A stretch of 64,000 bases of DNA from UBA2241 sp963777895 (GTDB lineage: Bacteria; Actinomycetota; Thermoleophilia; UBA2241). Each line of letters starts with the position of its first letter. Position 1 is the stretch's first letter. A program made the translations under genes and the position numbers. Of this stretch, positions 1-7,965 are shown in pieces. The DNA lies in assembly GCA_963777895.1 (NCBI GenBank), contig CAVZSF010000005.1, positions 558,001 to 622,000 of the forward strand, written 5' to 3'. Under the pieces are notes generated by a model, which made no database searches, was not told the DNA's origin, and saw only the letters and a program-made list of their open reading frames with translations.

Positions 1-1
1 G

Positions 2-358
2 CCCGCCTCGGCCCTGGGCCGCGCCCTCGCTCAGGGGCAGACGGTCGACGGCGCGCTGCTGGGCAGTCTCGCCGTCGAGGGCGACGCGGACGCGCGCGAG
101 GTGCTCGCGCGCGCCGGCGAGCACCTCGGCGCCGCGATCACCAGCCTCGTCAACATCTTCAACCCGCGGCTGGTCGTGATCGGCGGGGCGGCGGCCGGCT
201 CCGGCGACCTGCTGCTCGATCCGGCCCGCCGGGTAGTGGCGCGCCGCGCGCTCTCTCCCCAGCGCGAGCAGGTGCGCATCGTGCCGGCCCTGTTCGGGGA
301 GGAGGCCGGCGTGATGGGCGCTGCGGCGCTCGCCCTCGCCGAGCTGTTCCAGGGCTAG
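2..358 (+). CDS. ROK-family protein, C-terminal fragment (sugar kinase or repressor)
   Basis: Only the last ~118 residues are present; the reading frame is already open at base 2 and ends with TAG at 356–358. The fragment has the C-terminal half of the ROK fold: a helix followed by a segment reading NIFNPRLVVIGG and a Gly-rich turn, then a final helix EEAGVMGAAALA. This matches the end of glucokinase/NagC-like proteins, where IGG closes the second actin-like lobe. The N-terminal ATP-binding motif and the zinc-binding Cys cluster lie outside the window, so kinase and transcriptional repressor cannot be told apart. Confidence 0.8.
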   Translation, partial: PASALGRALAQGQTVDGALLGSLAVEGDADAREVLARAGEHLGAAITSLVNIFNPRLVVIGGAAAGSGDLLLDPARRVVARRALSPQREQVRIVPALFGEEAGVMGAAALALAELFQG

Positions 359-426
359 GCGGTACCGCGCGGGGCGTTTGTCCATCCCGTCCTGACCAAG
401 GTCAAGACCTGTGCCGTACGCCCGTC

Positions 427-456
427 TTGACTTCCCCGCAGGCCTGTTGGTAAATG
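427..456 (+). promoter_or_regulatory. Promoter of the ferredoxin gene
   Basis: TTGACT (427–432), an 18-base spacer and TAAATG (451–456) form a sigma-70-like pair. Transcription would start near 463. That places an in-frame ATG at 454 inside the −10 element and supports the downstream ATG at 517 as the true ferredoxin start. Confidence 0.55.
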
Positions 457-516
457 GATGAGAAGTCCAGCGGGGCGCCTGTGCTCCGCATAACCGGAAT
501 CTCACAGGAGACCCAC

Positions 517-690
517 ATGGCCCACAAGATCACCGAGGAGTGTCTCGCCTGCGGCGCGTGCGTGGACGAGTGTCCGAACGAAGCGATCTCCGAGGGTGAG
601 GAGATCTACGTCATCGATCCCGAGCTGTGCGACGACTGCGCGACGTGCGTCGAGTCGTGCCCCAACGACGCCATCGTCGTCGCGGAATAA
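517..690 (+). CDS. Small 2[4Fe-4S] ferredoxin
   Basis: This 57-residue electron carrier is a bacterial-type 2[4Fe-4S] ferredoxin. The cluster motifs are CLACGACVDECP (residues ~9–20) and CDDCATCVESCP (~39–50), i.e. CxxCxxCxxxCP twice, with eight cysteines in all. The start at ATG 517 is chosen over an in-frame ATG at 454 because the protein then begins at the usual MAHKI-type N-terminus, a CAGGAG ribosome-binding site lies 7–12 bases upstream, and the 454 codon overlaps the predicted −10 box. The gene is monocistronic, between its own promoter and a strong terminator. It is likely a cytoplasmic low-potential electron donor; the partner enzyme is not visible here. Confidence 0.93.
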   Translation: MAHKITEECLACGACVDECPNEAISEGEEIYVIDPELCDDCATCVESCPNDAIVVAE

Positions 691-714
691 CACCCGTCAC
701 AACTCGTACGGCTT

Positions 715-749
715 ACGGGGCCGGCCGCTCGCCGAGCGGCCGGCCCCGT
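715..749. terminator. Bidirectional hairpin terminator
   Basis: A perfect 15-bp GC-rich stem (715–729 with 735–749) with a 5-base loop separates the converging ferredoxin and methyltransferase genes. There is no clear T-tract on either side, as often in high-GC genomes. Confidence 0.75.
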
Positions 750-787
750 CGTCTGTCCGCTCCTCCGAGCGAGGCCCGCGACAGCGA

Positions 788-1687
788 TCAGTCGCCCTCT
801 CCGTCCTCCGCCGCTTCCAGCCCCTCGCAGCCGACGAGCTCCGGCTCGTCCCAGGCCATCCGCCGGGCCATGACCCTGACGGCCTCCGGGTTGTCGTCCA
901 CGAGCAGGTATCCTCGACCCAGCCGGGCCGCGGCCTCGCCCGTCGTCCCGCTGCCGGCGAAGAAGTCGACCACGAGGTCGCCAGGGGCTGAGTGCACGCG
1001 CACGATGCGCTCGAGGAGCGCGACGGGCTTCTGCGTCGGGTAGCCGGTCTTCTCGCGCCCGGTGGGGCTGACGATGGTCTGCCACCACACGTCGGTCGGC
1101 GTCTTGCCGCGCGCCGCCTTCTCGGGTCCGACGAGGTTCGGCGCCATATACGGGATCCTGTCGATCGCCTCGTAGTCGAACACGTAGTCGGCCGGGTCCC
1201 GCGCGTACCAGAAGATGGTGTCGTGCTTCGCCGGCCAGCGCCGCCGCGACCGTCCCCCGTAGTCGTAGGCCCAGACGATCTCGTTGAGGAAGCTCTCGCG
1301 CCCGAACAGCTCGTCGAGCAGGACCTTGCAGTAGTGGGCCTCGCGCGCATCGATGTGGAAGAAGAGCGAGCCGTCGAGGGTGAGGATGCGCCGCGCCTCT
1401 GCGAGGCGCGGCGCCAGGAAGCTGAGATAGTCGTCGAAGGCATCGTGCCACGCGCTGGTGCCGAGGACCTCGGACCGGTAGCGCTCCCCTTTGAAGCCGG
1501 TGCGGTCGCCGTCCTTGTCGCGCACCGTGCGCAGGCTGGTGCGTCGCTGTGCGCGACCGGTGTTGAAGGGCGGGTCGATGTAGACGAGCCTGGCGCAGGC
1601 GTCGGGCAGGCCGGCGAGCACGTCCAGGTTGTCGCCGAGGACGATACGCTTCACGAGATTCGCGGGTGCTTGCTCGCGACCAGACAC
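788..1687 (-). CDS. Site-specific DNA methyltransferase (beta-class, N4-cytosine/N6-adenine)
   Basis: A 299-residue amino-methyltransferase. Catalytic motif IV, YIDPPFNTG, is near the N-terminus (residues ~36–44), and the AdoMet-binding motif I, DFFAGSGTTG, is near the C-terminus (~240–249). That order (IV, target-recognition region, I) defines the beta class. YPTQKP just before motif I is also typical. I chose the GTG at 1687 (VSGREQAP...) because family similarity begins a few residues later, while the open frame upstream of it is antisense to rsmI. No restriction endonuclease, specificity subunit or phage gene is adjacent, so it looks like an orphan methylase. DPPF rather than DPPY or SPPY leaves N6-adenine as the more likely product. 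The recognition sequence cannot be read from the protein. Confidence 0.88.
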   Translation of the reverse strand: MSGREQAPANLVKRIVLGDNLDVLAGLPDACARLVYIDPPFNTGRAQRRTSLRTVRDKDGDRTGFKGERYRSEVLGTSAWHDAFDDYLSFLAPRLAEARRILTLDGSLFFHIDAREAHYCKVLLDELFGRESFLNEIVWAYDYGGRSRRRWPAKHDTIFWYARDPADYVFDYEAIDRIPYMAPNLVGPEKAARGKTPTDVWWQTIVSPTGREKTGYPTQKPVALLERIVRVHSAPGDLVVDFFAGSGTTGEAAARLGRGYLLVDDNPEAVRVMARRMAWDEPELVGCEGLEAAEDGEGD

Positions 1688-1741
1688 GTCGGCAGTGTAT
1701 CGCGTCGCCACCCTGCCGCAGGGGCGTGAGAGAATGGCGCC

Positions 1742-2317
1742 GTGAACGAGGTCGAGGGCATCAGCATCAGACTTGGTTCTCCGGCCGACGCGCCGGGGAT
1801 GGCGGCTCTCCTGAACGGGGTCATCGCCGAGGGCAGGCCGGTGCTGCTCATGGGCCACTACACCGACGCGGCGGAGCGGGCCTTTCTCGAGGGGCTCCCG
1901 GCGCGCGGCGGCTTCCACGTCGCCGAGGTCTCCCCGGAAGGCAGCGCGCACCCGACGAAGGCCGGCGGCGGGGACGGTCGGGGCGGCGAGCGGCGGGCCA
2001 TGCCCGCCATCGTCGCCGCCCAGGTCCTCGTCCCGTACGCCGCCGGCATGCCGGCGCATCAGCACGTCGCCGAGATGGGCACGTGGGTGCGCGCGGACTG
2101 GCGACGGCGAGGGCTGGGGCGCGCCCTCTGGGAGCACACCCTCGCCGCCGCCCGCCCGCGCGGCTTCACCAAGGTCTTCACCGACATCCGCGCCGACAAC
2201 GTGGAGTCGCTCGCCTACCACCTGGCGCTCGGCTTCACGGTCGCGGGCACGGCGCGCGGCCAGGCCGTCATGGGCGGCCGCGCGTACGACGTCGTCATGG
2301 TCGAGCGCTTCCTCTAG
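1742..2317 (+). CDS. GNAT-family N-acetyltransferase
   Basis: A 191-residue Gcn5-related acetyltransferase. ISIRLGSPADAPGMAALL opens the fold; the acetyl-CoA pyrophosphate-binding loop is VRADWRRRGLGRALW (R-x-x-G-x-G/A type, residues ~117–131), followed by the NVESLAYHLALGF strand–helix typical of the last motif. The substrate is unknown. The GTG start at 1742 lies 6 bases after an AT-richer GAGAAT element with no ribosome-binding site, so the mRNA may be leaderless. The stop codon abuts the ATG of rsmI with no spacing, so the two are probably co-transcribed. A low-complexity Gly/Arg insert sits near residues 71–83. Confidence 0.85.
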   Translation: MNEVEGISIRLGSPADAPGMAALLNGVIAEGRPVLLMGHYTDAAERAFLEGLPARGGFHVAEVSPEGSAHPTKAGGGDGRGGERRAMPAIVAAQVLVPYAAGMPAHQHVAEMGTWVRADWRRRGLGRALWEHTLAAARPRGFTKVFTDIRADNVESLAYHLALGFTVAGTARGQAVMGGRAYDVVMVERFL

Positions 2318-3214
2318 ATGCTCCTCGTCTGCGCGACACCGATCGGCAACCTGGGGGACGTCACGCCTCGCGTGCTCGACGCCCTTCGCGCCGCCGACCT
2401 GATCGCCGCCGAGGACACGCGTCACACGCGCAAGCTGCTCGCGCACTTCGACATCCACACCCCGATGACGAGCTTCTTCGCCCACAACGAGGCGCGGCGA
2501 ACGGAGCAGGTGCTCCAGCGGCTGCGCGACGGCCAGGTGGTAGCTCTCGTGACCGACGCCGGCATGCCCGGCGTGTCCGACCCCGGCGCCCGCCTCGTGG
2601 CGCGAGCCGTTTCCGAAGAGTTGCCGCTCACCGTGTTGCCGGGACCGTCCGCGGTGGTCACCGCCCTGGTGCTGTCGGGTTTGGCCGGCGACACGGGGTT
2701 CCGCTTCGTGGGCTATCTGCCGCGCCGCGCGAGGGAGCTCGAGCGCGCTCTGTCGTCGTGGCGCGCCTGCGGAGGTGTCGTGGTCGCGTTCGACACCGGC
2801 CAGCGGCTGGCGCACAGCCTCGCTGTGCTGGCGGCCTATCTGCCGGAGGCGCGCGCGGCGGTGTGTCGCGAGCTCACCAAGGTGCACGAAGAGGTCGCGC
2901 GCGGCACTCTCCTCGAGCTCAGCGGACGCTTCCCGATCGCCGGACCCGATGCGACACCGGCCGAGGGCGCCGTGCGCGGCGAGATCACGCTCGTCCTCGA
3001 TCTGGGGACGGCGCAGGACGGCGCCGCCCGCGACGCCGGGCAGGCGACGCGGGCGGCGGAGTCCCTGCTCGCGCGCGGGCTGTCGCGCCGCGACGCCGCC
3101 GCCGCCCTGCACGTCTGCCTCGGCCTGCCGCGCCGCGACGCCGAGCGTATCGCGCGTGAGGTGGCGGCCGGCGGCAGCCCCGGGCCGGCCGCCGGCGGCC
3201 CGGGGCACGGCTGA
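2318..3214 (+). CDS. rsmI: 16S rRNA 2'-O-ribose C1402 methyltransferase RsmI
   Basis: RsmI methylates the 2'-OH of C1402 in the decoding centre of 16S rRNA using AdoMet. The N-terminus ATPIGNLGDVTPRVLDAL and the sequence AAEDTRHTRKLLAHF are hallmarks of the family. VTDAGMPGVSDPG and VLPGPSAVVTALVLSGL follow, as expected for the tetrapyrrole-methylase-like fold. The length of 298 residues is normal. The ATG directly follows the GNAT stop codon. No clear ribosome-binding site is visible, so translational coupling is likely. The C-terminal ~20 residues are a Gly/Ala/Pro-rich tail. Confidence 0.95.
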   Translation: MLLVCATPIGNLGDVTPRVLDALRAADLIAAEDTRHTRKLLAHFDIHTPMTSFFAHNEARRTEQVLQRLRDGQVVALVTDAGMPGVSDPGARLVARAVSEELPLTVLPGPSAVVTALVLSGLAGDTGFRFVGYLPRRARELERALSSWRACGGVVVAFDTGQRLAHSLAVLAAYLPEARAAVCRELTKVHEEVARGTLLELSGRFPIAGPDATPAEGAVRGEITLVLDLGTAQDGAARDAGQATRAAESLLARGLSRRDAAAALHVCLGLPRRDAERIAREVAAGGSPGPAAGGPGHG

Positions 3215-3220
3215 TACACT
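3215..3220 (+). promoter_or_regulatory. −10 element (TACACT) of a probable leaderless transcript
   Basis: TACACT lies 6 bases before the GTG at 3227, overlapping the end of rsmI. That spacing puts transcription start at or next to the start codon. The same arrangement occurs before metG. Confidence 0.4.
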
Positions 3221-3226
3221 GCGCCC

Positions 3227-4114
3227 GTGGACCTGCTCGCCCTCATCATCGAGAAGAAGACTCTGCTGCTCGACGGCGCCAACGGCACCGAGCTGATGCG
3301 GCGCGGCTTCAGGCCGGGCGGCCCGCCCGAGGAGTGGAACGTCACGCGGCCGCACGACGTGGCCGCCATCCACCGCGACTACTACGCGGCGGGCTCAGAC
3401 ATCGTGCAGACCAACACCTTCGGAGGTTCGCGCCTGAAGCTGGACGCGTTCGGCTCGGGCGACCGTACCGCCGAGCTCAACGAGGCCGGCGCGCGGCTCG
3501 CGGTCGCCCTGCGCGACGCCGAGTTCCCCGGTCGCCTGGTCGCCGGCGACATGAGCGCGACGGGGCACTTCGTCGCGCCGATGGGCGACGTGCAGCCGGA
3601 GGAGCTCCGCGATGTCTTCGCCGAGCAGGCGCGTTCGCTGGTCGCAGGGGGCGTCGACCTCATCCACATCGAGACCATGTACGACCTGGCCGAAGCGACC
3701 GCCGCCGTCGAAGGAGCGCGCCTCGCCTCCGCCGACCTGCCGGTGGTCGCGTCGCTGGCGTACAAGCCCGGTCCCAGGGGCTACCGCACCATGATGGGGG
3801 TCGACCCCGAGAGGGCTGCGAAGCAGCTGCTGGAGGCGGGCGCGACGACGGTCGGCTGCAACTGCGAGATCACGGCCGACGCCATGGGGGAGCTCGTCGA
3901 CGAGCTGCGCGAGGCGGCCGGCAGGCCGGTCGTCGCGCAGCCCAATGCCGGGCAGCCGAGCCTCCAGGACGGCGAGACCGTCTACGACGAGACGCCCGAG
4001 CACTTCGCCGGTCTCGTCGCCGCGTTCCCCGCGCGGGGCGCCGGCATAGTCGGCGGGTGCTGCGGCACGACGCCGGCGTTCATCGCGACCCTGGCCCGGC
4101 ACCTGAGAGGCTGA
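3227..4114 (+). CDS. Homocysteine S-methyltransferase domain protein (MetH N-terminal-like)
   Basis: A 295-residue single-domain homocysteine methyltransferase. LLDGANGTELMRRGF opens the barrel, QTNTFGG follows, and the three zinc-binding cysteines are in VGCNCE (residues ~208–213) and GGCCGTTP (~279–286). These activate the homocysteine thiol. In full-length MetH this domain is followed by folate-, cobalamin- and activation domains; here the protein ends after it. It must therefore use a separate corrinoid protein or another methyl donor such as S-methylmethionine, betaine or a methyl-corrinoid. No partner is adjacent. The GTG start is supported by the −10 element 6 bases upstream (leaderless). 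Confidence 0.87.
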   Translation: MDLLALIIEKKTLLLDGANGTELMRRGFRPGGPPEEWNVTRPHDVAAIHRDYYAAGSDIVQTNTFGGSRLKLDAFGSGDRTAELNEAGARLAVALRDAEFPGRLVAGDMSATGHFVAPMGDVQPEELRDVFAEQARSLVAGGVDLIHIETMYDLAEATAAVEGARLASADLPVVASLAYKPGPRGYRTMMGVDPERAAKQLLEAGATTVGCNCEITADAMGELVDELREAAGRPVVAQPNAGQPSLQDGETVYDETPEHFAGLVAAFPARGAGIVGGCCGTTPAFIATLARHLRG

Positions 4115-4158
4115 CGCTCGCCGCCGGCGGCGTGCCGGCGAGCGCGGCCGGCCGCGCT
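4115..4158. terminator. Inverted repeats between convergent genes
   Basis: A hairpin (arms 4115–4123 and 4136–4144) is followed by an 18-bp perfect palindrome (4141–4158). They lie between the converging homocysteine methyltransferase and agmatinase genes and probably serve as terminators in both directions. Confidence 0.5.
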
Positions 4159-4243
4159 CAACGATGACGAACGCCGGCGGGTCGCGCCGGCTTGTCCCGG
4201 CTGACCCGAATTCGCCCCCGGCTTGCTCCCGCCTCCTGCCGGC

Positions 4244-5212
4244 TCAGCGGCCCGCGGCTCTCTTCTGGAACACGGCGCCGACGGCGTCGAGGATCAGCCG
4301 GTCGGCGTGCAGCGCGGTGAGCTGGCCGGGTCCGTCGTATGCCGGCGCGACCTCGACCATGTCCATGGCGACCACGTTGACGCGGGCGCAGACCGCGCGG
4401 ATGATCGCTTTCGCCTCGTAGTAGCTGAACCCGCCCGGCTCGGGTGTACCCGTGGCCGGCGCGATGGCCGGGTCGAGCACGTCGATGTCGAAGGTCAGGT
4501 ACGTATCGACGCCTCGTTCGAGGTGGGCGATGAGTTCCGCAGGCTGCGCCCGCTTCGCCCCCTCGCACCAGAAGGCCCGCACGCCCTTGCCTTCCATCGC
4601 CTCGAGCTCCGCCGACGCGGTGTAGAGGCCCCGGATCCCGTATTGCGTGATGCCGCTCAGCAGCCCCCGCTCGTGGGCGCGGATCATCGGGCTACCGTGC
4701 GTGTAGAGCTGGCCGCCCTCCTCGGCCCAATAGTCGGTGTGGGTGTCGAAGTGGACGAGCTGGAAGGGTCGCCCGCCGCGCGCGTTGTACAGCGCGAGCA
4801 GGCAGGGATAGGTCACGGAGTGGTCTCCGCCGAGCACGACGGGGAAGAGGCCGGCCACCATGAGAGGCTGCAGGCGCGCGACAATCGCGGCGTGGCGCTC
4901 GTCGGGCGGCTGCGTCGGACCCAGCACGACGTCGCCGCAGTCGACGAACCGCACGCCGCCCAGCACCTCGCGCGCCGTTGCGCGGCCGAGCTCCCCGTCG
5001 AGGTACGGCTCTGTCTCGGAGCGGTACGCCCAGAAGGTCGAGACGTCGCGCAGGGCGCGCGGTCCGAAGCGCGCGCCGCTGCGCGACGTCGTCGCCTCGT
5101 CGAAGGGGATGCCCAGGACGGCCACGTCACCGTCGGCGGCCGTGGGCTGCTCGATGTGCGGCGCCTTGAGGAAGGTCGCGATCCCCGCGAACGGCATCTC
5201 ACCGTTGCCCAT
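4244..5212 (-). CDS. speB: Agmatinase / ureohydrolase-family enzyme
   Basis: A 322-residue arginase-family hydrolase that removes urea from a guanidino compound. The binuclear Mn site is visible: GGDHSVTYP (His ligand), HFDTHTDYW (Asp, His, Asp) and TFDIDVLDPAIAPATGTPE (two Asp). The pattern SGARFGPRALR near residue 46 is typical of agmatinases and guanidinobutyrases. Its ATG follows the TAG of the upstream aminotransferase directly, so the two are one operon. With the aminotransferase it could convert agmatine or guanidinobutyrate to putrescine/4-aminobutyrate and onward. The exact substrate (agmatine, guanidinobutyrate, guanidinopropionate) cannot be fixed by motif. Confidence 0.85.
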   Translation of the reverse strand: MGNGEMPFAGIATFLKAPHIEQPTAADGDVAVLGIPFDEATTSRSGARFGPRALRDVSTFWAYRSETEPYLDGELGRATAREVLGGVRFVDCGDVVLGPTQPPDERHAAIVARLQPLMVAGLFPVVLGGDHSVTYPCLLALYNARGGRPFQLVHFDTHTDYWAEEGGQLYTHGSPMIRAHERGLLSGITQYGIRGLYTASAELEAMEGKGVRAFWCEGAKRAQPAELIAHLERGVDTYLTFDIDVLDPAIAPATGTPEPGGFSYYEAKAIIRAVCARVNVVAMDMVEVAPAYDGPGQLTALHADRLILDAVGAVFQKRAAGR

Positions 5213-6598
5213 CTACTTGACCCCCTTGCCATACCTGTGCGAGACCTCGGCGATGGACTCCTCAACGAGATCGCAGCCCAGGGCGAACAGCTCGGGCGGC
5301 TGGTTGAGGGCCGGCGTCGGGCGGAACCAGTTGTACGCCGGCTCGTAGATCGGCACGACGCCGCGGCGCTCCATCGCGTAGACGACCTCGCGCGTGATCT
5401 CGTGCGCCGGCGCCTTCGTGTCCTTGTCCTCGACGAACTCGAGGCACTGATAACAGCCCTTGACGCGCACGTCGCCGACGACTTCGTACTTGTCCTTCAT
5501 GGCGCCGAACCTGGACTTGGCGATACGCTCGAGTTCCTTGACGTTCTCCAGCACCTTGTCGCGCTTCATGACCTCGATGAGCTTGATGCCGACGGCACAG
5601 CCCACCGGCGAGCCGGCGAAGGTGCCGCCCGTGTAGAGGTGACCCGCGGCCTCGCTCATGCGGTCGGCGCCCAGCGTGTAGCAGATCGGGATCAGCCCGC
5701 CCGACGTGCCCTTGCCCAGCGACAGCAGCTCGGCCTCGACCCCCGGGTACTCGTCGATCAGGAACCACTCGCCGCAGCGTCCCATGCCCTCCTGGACCTC
5801 GTCGTTGTAGAAGATCCAGCCGTACTTCTGGCACAGGTCGTAGAGCCGCTTCGGCCACTCCGGCGGCGGGATCTGGATGCCGTTCTCGCCCTGGATGAGC
5901 TCGACGGCGACGCCGGCGATGCTGTCGGGCGTCGCCTTGTACTTGAGGATCATCTCCTCGATGTAGTCGAGGCAGGCGATGTCGCAGGACCGGCTGTCGT
6001 GGTGATAGGGGCAGCGATAGCAGGTCGGGAAGGGGACGTTGATCCAGCCGCTCATGAACGGCTCGATGGCGTGGTTGTAGTGCGCGTTGTGCGGCCCCAT
6101 GGCGCCGGTGCCGTAGTTGCCGCCGTGGAAGCTGCCCAGGAAGGTGATGACGAAGGGGCGGCCCGGTCCGGCGGCCTCGCGCATGATGCGGACCGCGTTC
6201 TCGACGACCTCGCTGCCGGTGGTGTCGTAGACGACTCTGGTGAGCGGCTTCGGGGCGATCTCGATGAGCTTCTCGGCGAGCTCGAAGTGGTGCCAGACGC
6301 TCAACGTGGAAAGGCACTCGGTGCCGTACTCCTTGAGCGCGACGAGGGCGGCCTCGACGAGCTCGGGATGGTTGCCGCCGAGGGGCGCCGCCGCCCAGCC
6401 GCTCAGCCAGTCGATGTAGCGGTTGCCGTCGACGTCCTCGAGAAACCAGCCGTCGCGGTAGCGCGAAACGAAGTGGCTGGGAGGGTCGCCGCCGATGAGC
6501 GCGATGCCCAGCATGATCTCCTTGGCGCGCTTGAACAGACGGGCGCTCTCGGGACCCGGGGGCGGGGTCGTGACGCGGGGGCCGTCGAACTGTGCCAT
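5213..6598 (-). CDS. Class III (PLP) aminotransferase, GABA/putrescine type
   Basis: A 461-residue class-III aminotransferase. Visible landmarks are the DVDGNRYIDWLSGWAAAPLG N-terminal segment, TTGSEVVENAVR (phosphate cup), FHGG, NDEVQEGMGR (Asp to PLP N1) and SLGKGTSGGLIP, whose Lys should form the internal aldimine. A cysteine pair cluster, CYRCPY...CDIAC (residues ~175–192), resembles archaeal/thermophile-type 4-aminobutyrate aminotransferases. The ATG at 6598 is chosen because AGGAGG lies 7 bases upstream; an in-frame extension to 6655 has no support. It is co-transcribed with the downstream agmatinase and lies just below a divergently unrelated but same-strand Lrp regulator. It is likely involved in polyamine or omega-amino acid catabolism. 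Confidence 0.88.
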   Translation of the reverse strand: MAQFDGPRVTTPPPGPESARLFKRAKEIMLGIALIGGDPPSHFVSRYRDGWFLEDVDGNRYIDWLSGWAAAPLGGNHPELVEAALVALKEYGTECLSTLSVWHHFELAEKLIEIAPKPLTRVVYDTTGSEVVENAVRIMREAAGPGRPFVITFLGSFHGGNYGTGAMGPHNAHYNHAIEPFMSGWINVPFPTCYRCPYHHDSRSCDIACLDYIEEMILKYKATPDSIAGVAVELIQGENGIQIPPPEWPKRLYDLCQKYGWIFYNDEVQEGMGRCGEWFLIDEYPGVEAELLSLGKGTSGGLIPICYTLGADRMSEAAGHLYTGGTFAGSPVGCAVGIKLIEVMKRDKVLENVKELERIAKSRFGAMKDKYEVVGDVRVKGCYQCLEFVEDKDTKAPAHEITREVVYAMERRGVVPIYEPAYNWFRPTPALNQPPELFALGCDLVEESIAEVSHRYGKGVK

Positions 6599-6658
6599 GG
6601 GTAGCCTCCTGTCTGGAGGGCGCGTGGCGGGCAGCCGCCGCGCGCCCGTTTGCATCGT

Positions 6659-7135
6659 TCAGCCGGCCCCCGGGCTGTCGGGCACGGGCGACCACTGGTA
6701 GTTGTCTTTGAGCACCTTGAGCATGAGCAGCAGCTCGGTCTCGAGGATGCCGGGGATGGGGCGGATGCGGTCGACGAGCAGCTCGAAGAGCGCCTCGCGG
6801 TCGCGGCAGACGACCCCGACCGTCAGGTCGTAGCGGCCCGCGCAGATGCCGACGAAGTCGACCTCCGGCAGGTCGGCGATGCGGCGCGCCGCCTCCTGGA
6901 GCTGGTCCCCCGCGACCCGCACGTGGATCTGCGCGGAGAGCAGGCCGAGGTCGAGCGGGCTCGAGGCGGCGACGATCTGGATGACGTTGCGCCGCAACAG
7001 GCGAGCGACGCGTTGCCGCACGCTCGCCTCCGAGACCCCGAGGTCCTTCGCGATCTGTGTGTACGGCCGGCGGCCGTCTTCCTGCAGGTGGGTGATGATG
7101 CGTGCATCGATGGCGTCGAGTCCGTGGCCGCGCAT
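6659..7135 (-). CDS. Lrp/AsnC-family transcriptional regulator
   Basis: 158 residues. The N-terminal helix-turn-helix is LDAIDARIITHLQEDGRRPY then IAKDLGVSEASVRQRVARL; the C-terminal RAM (ligand-binding) domain follows, including the ICAGRYDLTVGVV strand and a final ETELLLMLKVLKDNY segment. It sits 60 bases upstream of the aminotransferase–agmatinase pair on the same strand. The simplest reading is that it controls that pair in response to an amino acid or amine. The effector is not known. Confidence 0.9.
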   Translation of the reverse strand: MRGHGLDAIDARIITHLQEDGRRPYTQIAKDLGVSEASVRQRVARLLRRNVIQIVAASSPLDLGLLSAQIHVRVAGDQLQEAARRIADLPEVDFVGICAGRYDLTVGVVCRDREALFELLVDRIRPIPGILETELLLMLKVLKDNYQWSPVPDSPGAG

Positions 7136-7325
7136 CCCGCTCCTTTCGTCGCCGCTATTCTACGAATCTCGTTACGGCGGCACTATGGGGAGGACGCATC
7201 TCGTGGCGGGAGACGCCTCTCGTGGGAGGACGTGTCTCGTTGGGTTAGCATCACCGCGCAAGCGGAACGACGGCAGCGCTCGCCATATGCGAGCGCCGCG
7301 CAGATCACCGAGGCGGAGGGATGAG

Positions 7326-7901
7326 ATGAAGATCGAACGCAGGCCGGCGACCGTGCTGCTGCCGACGCCGGCCGTGCTCGTCAGCGTCGCGGGCGGCGCG
7401 CAGGGCAACTTCCTGACCATCGCGTGGACGGGGGTCGCGTGCTCGTCGCCGCCGATGCTCACCGTCGCCGTGCGTCCTTCGCGCTACTCGCACGAACTGC
7501 TCGACGCCGAGCGCTCGTTCGTCGTGAACATCGCGGACGCCGGCATGCTCGAGCAGGTCGACGTGGCCGGCGTCACGTCCGGCCGCGGTCGCGACAAGTT
7601 CGCCGACCTCGGCCTCACGGCGCTGCCCGCCAGCAAGGTGAGCGCACCGCTGATCGCCGAGTGCCCCATCAACGTCGAGTGCGTCGTGCGTCACCAGCTG
7701 GCGCTGGGCACGCACGACCTCTACATCGGCGAGGTCGTCGCGGTCCACTACGACGAGGAGCTTCTCGACAGCCGCGGGCGCCTCAAGATCAAGGCGTTGC
7801 ACCCGATCGCGTACGTGGAGGGCGAGTACTGGTCGCTCGGCGAGCGCCTCGGCACGTACGGCGGCCTCGCGAAGGCGCGGCAGGCGCGGAAGAAGGGCTG
7901 A
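7326..7901 (+). CDS. Flavin reductase-like (FMN-binding split barrel) protein
   Basis: 191 residues with the flavin-reductase-like domain: PTPAVLVSVAG near the N-terminus, NFLTIAWTGVACSSPPMLTV as the FMN-binding strand–turn, and the SFVVNIAD segment. Such proteins bind FMN and reduce it or act as flavoredoxins. The start at ATG 7326 is preceded by GGAGGG at 7 bases; an out-of-frame ATG at 7321 is ignored. It is monocistronic. The partner is not evident. Confidence 0.87.
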   Translation: MKIERRPATVLLPTPAVLVSVAGGAQGNFLTIAWTGVACSSPPMLTVAVRPSRYSHELLDAERSFVVNIADAGMLEQVDVAGVTSGRGRDKFADLGLTALPASKVSAPLIAECPINVECVVRHQLALGTHDLYIGEVVAVHYDEELLDSRGRLKIKALHPIAYVEGEYWSLGERLGTYGGLAKARQARKKG

Positions 7902-7950
7902 GGGGGGCGCGGCGCAGCCTCGCAGAGGCCCTGCCGCGCCTCGCGTGTTG

Positions 7951-7956
7951 TACACT
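7951..7956 (+). promoter_or_regulatory. −10 element (TACACT) upstream of metG
   Basis: TACACT ends 9 bases before the metG GTG, suggesting a leaderless or near-leaderless mRNA. No −35 match is obvious. Confidence 0.4.
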
Positions 7957-7965
7957 CGTCGTCCC

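Noticed and set aside
1688..3373. Extension of the methyltransferase frame to 861 codons
   Set aside because: The extra part is antisense to the GNAT, rsmI and homocysteine methyltransferase genes and has Arg/Gly-rich composition without domains.
5262..6695. Long Arg/His-rich frame overlapping the aminotransferase
   Set aside because: Shadow of the real gene in another frame: no motifs, biased composition.
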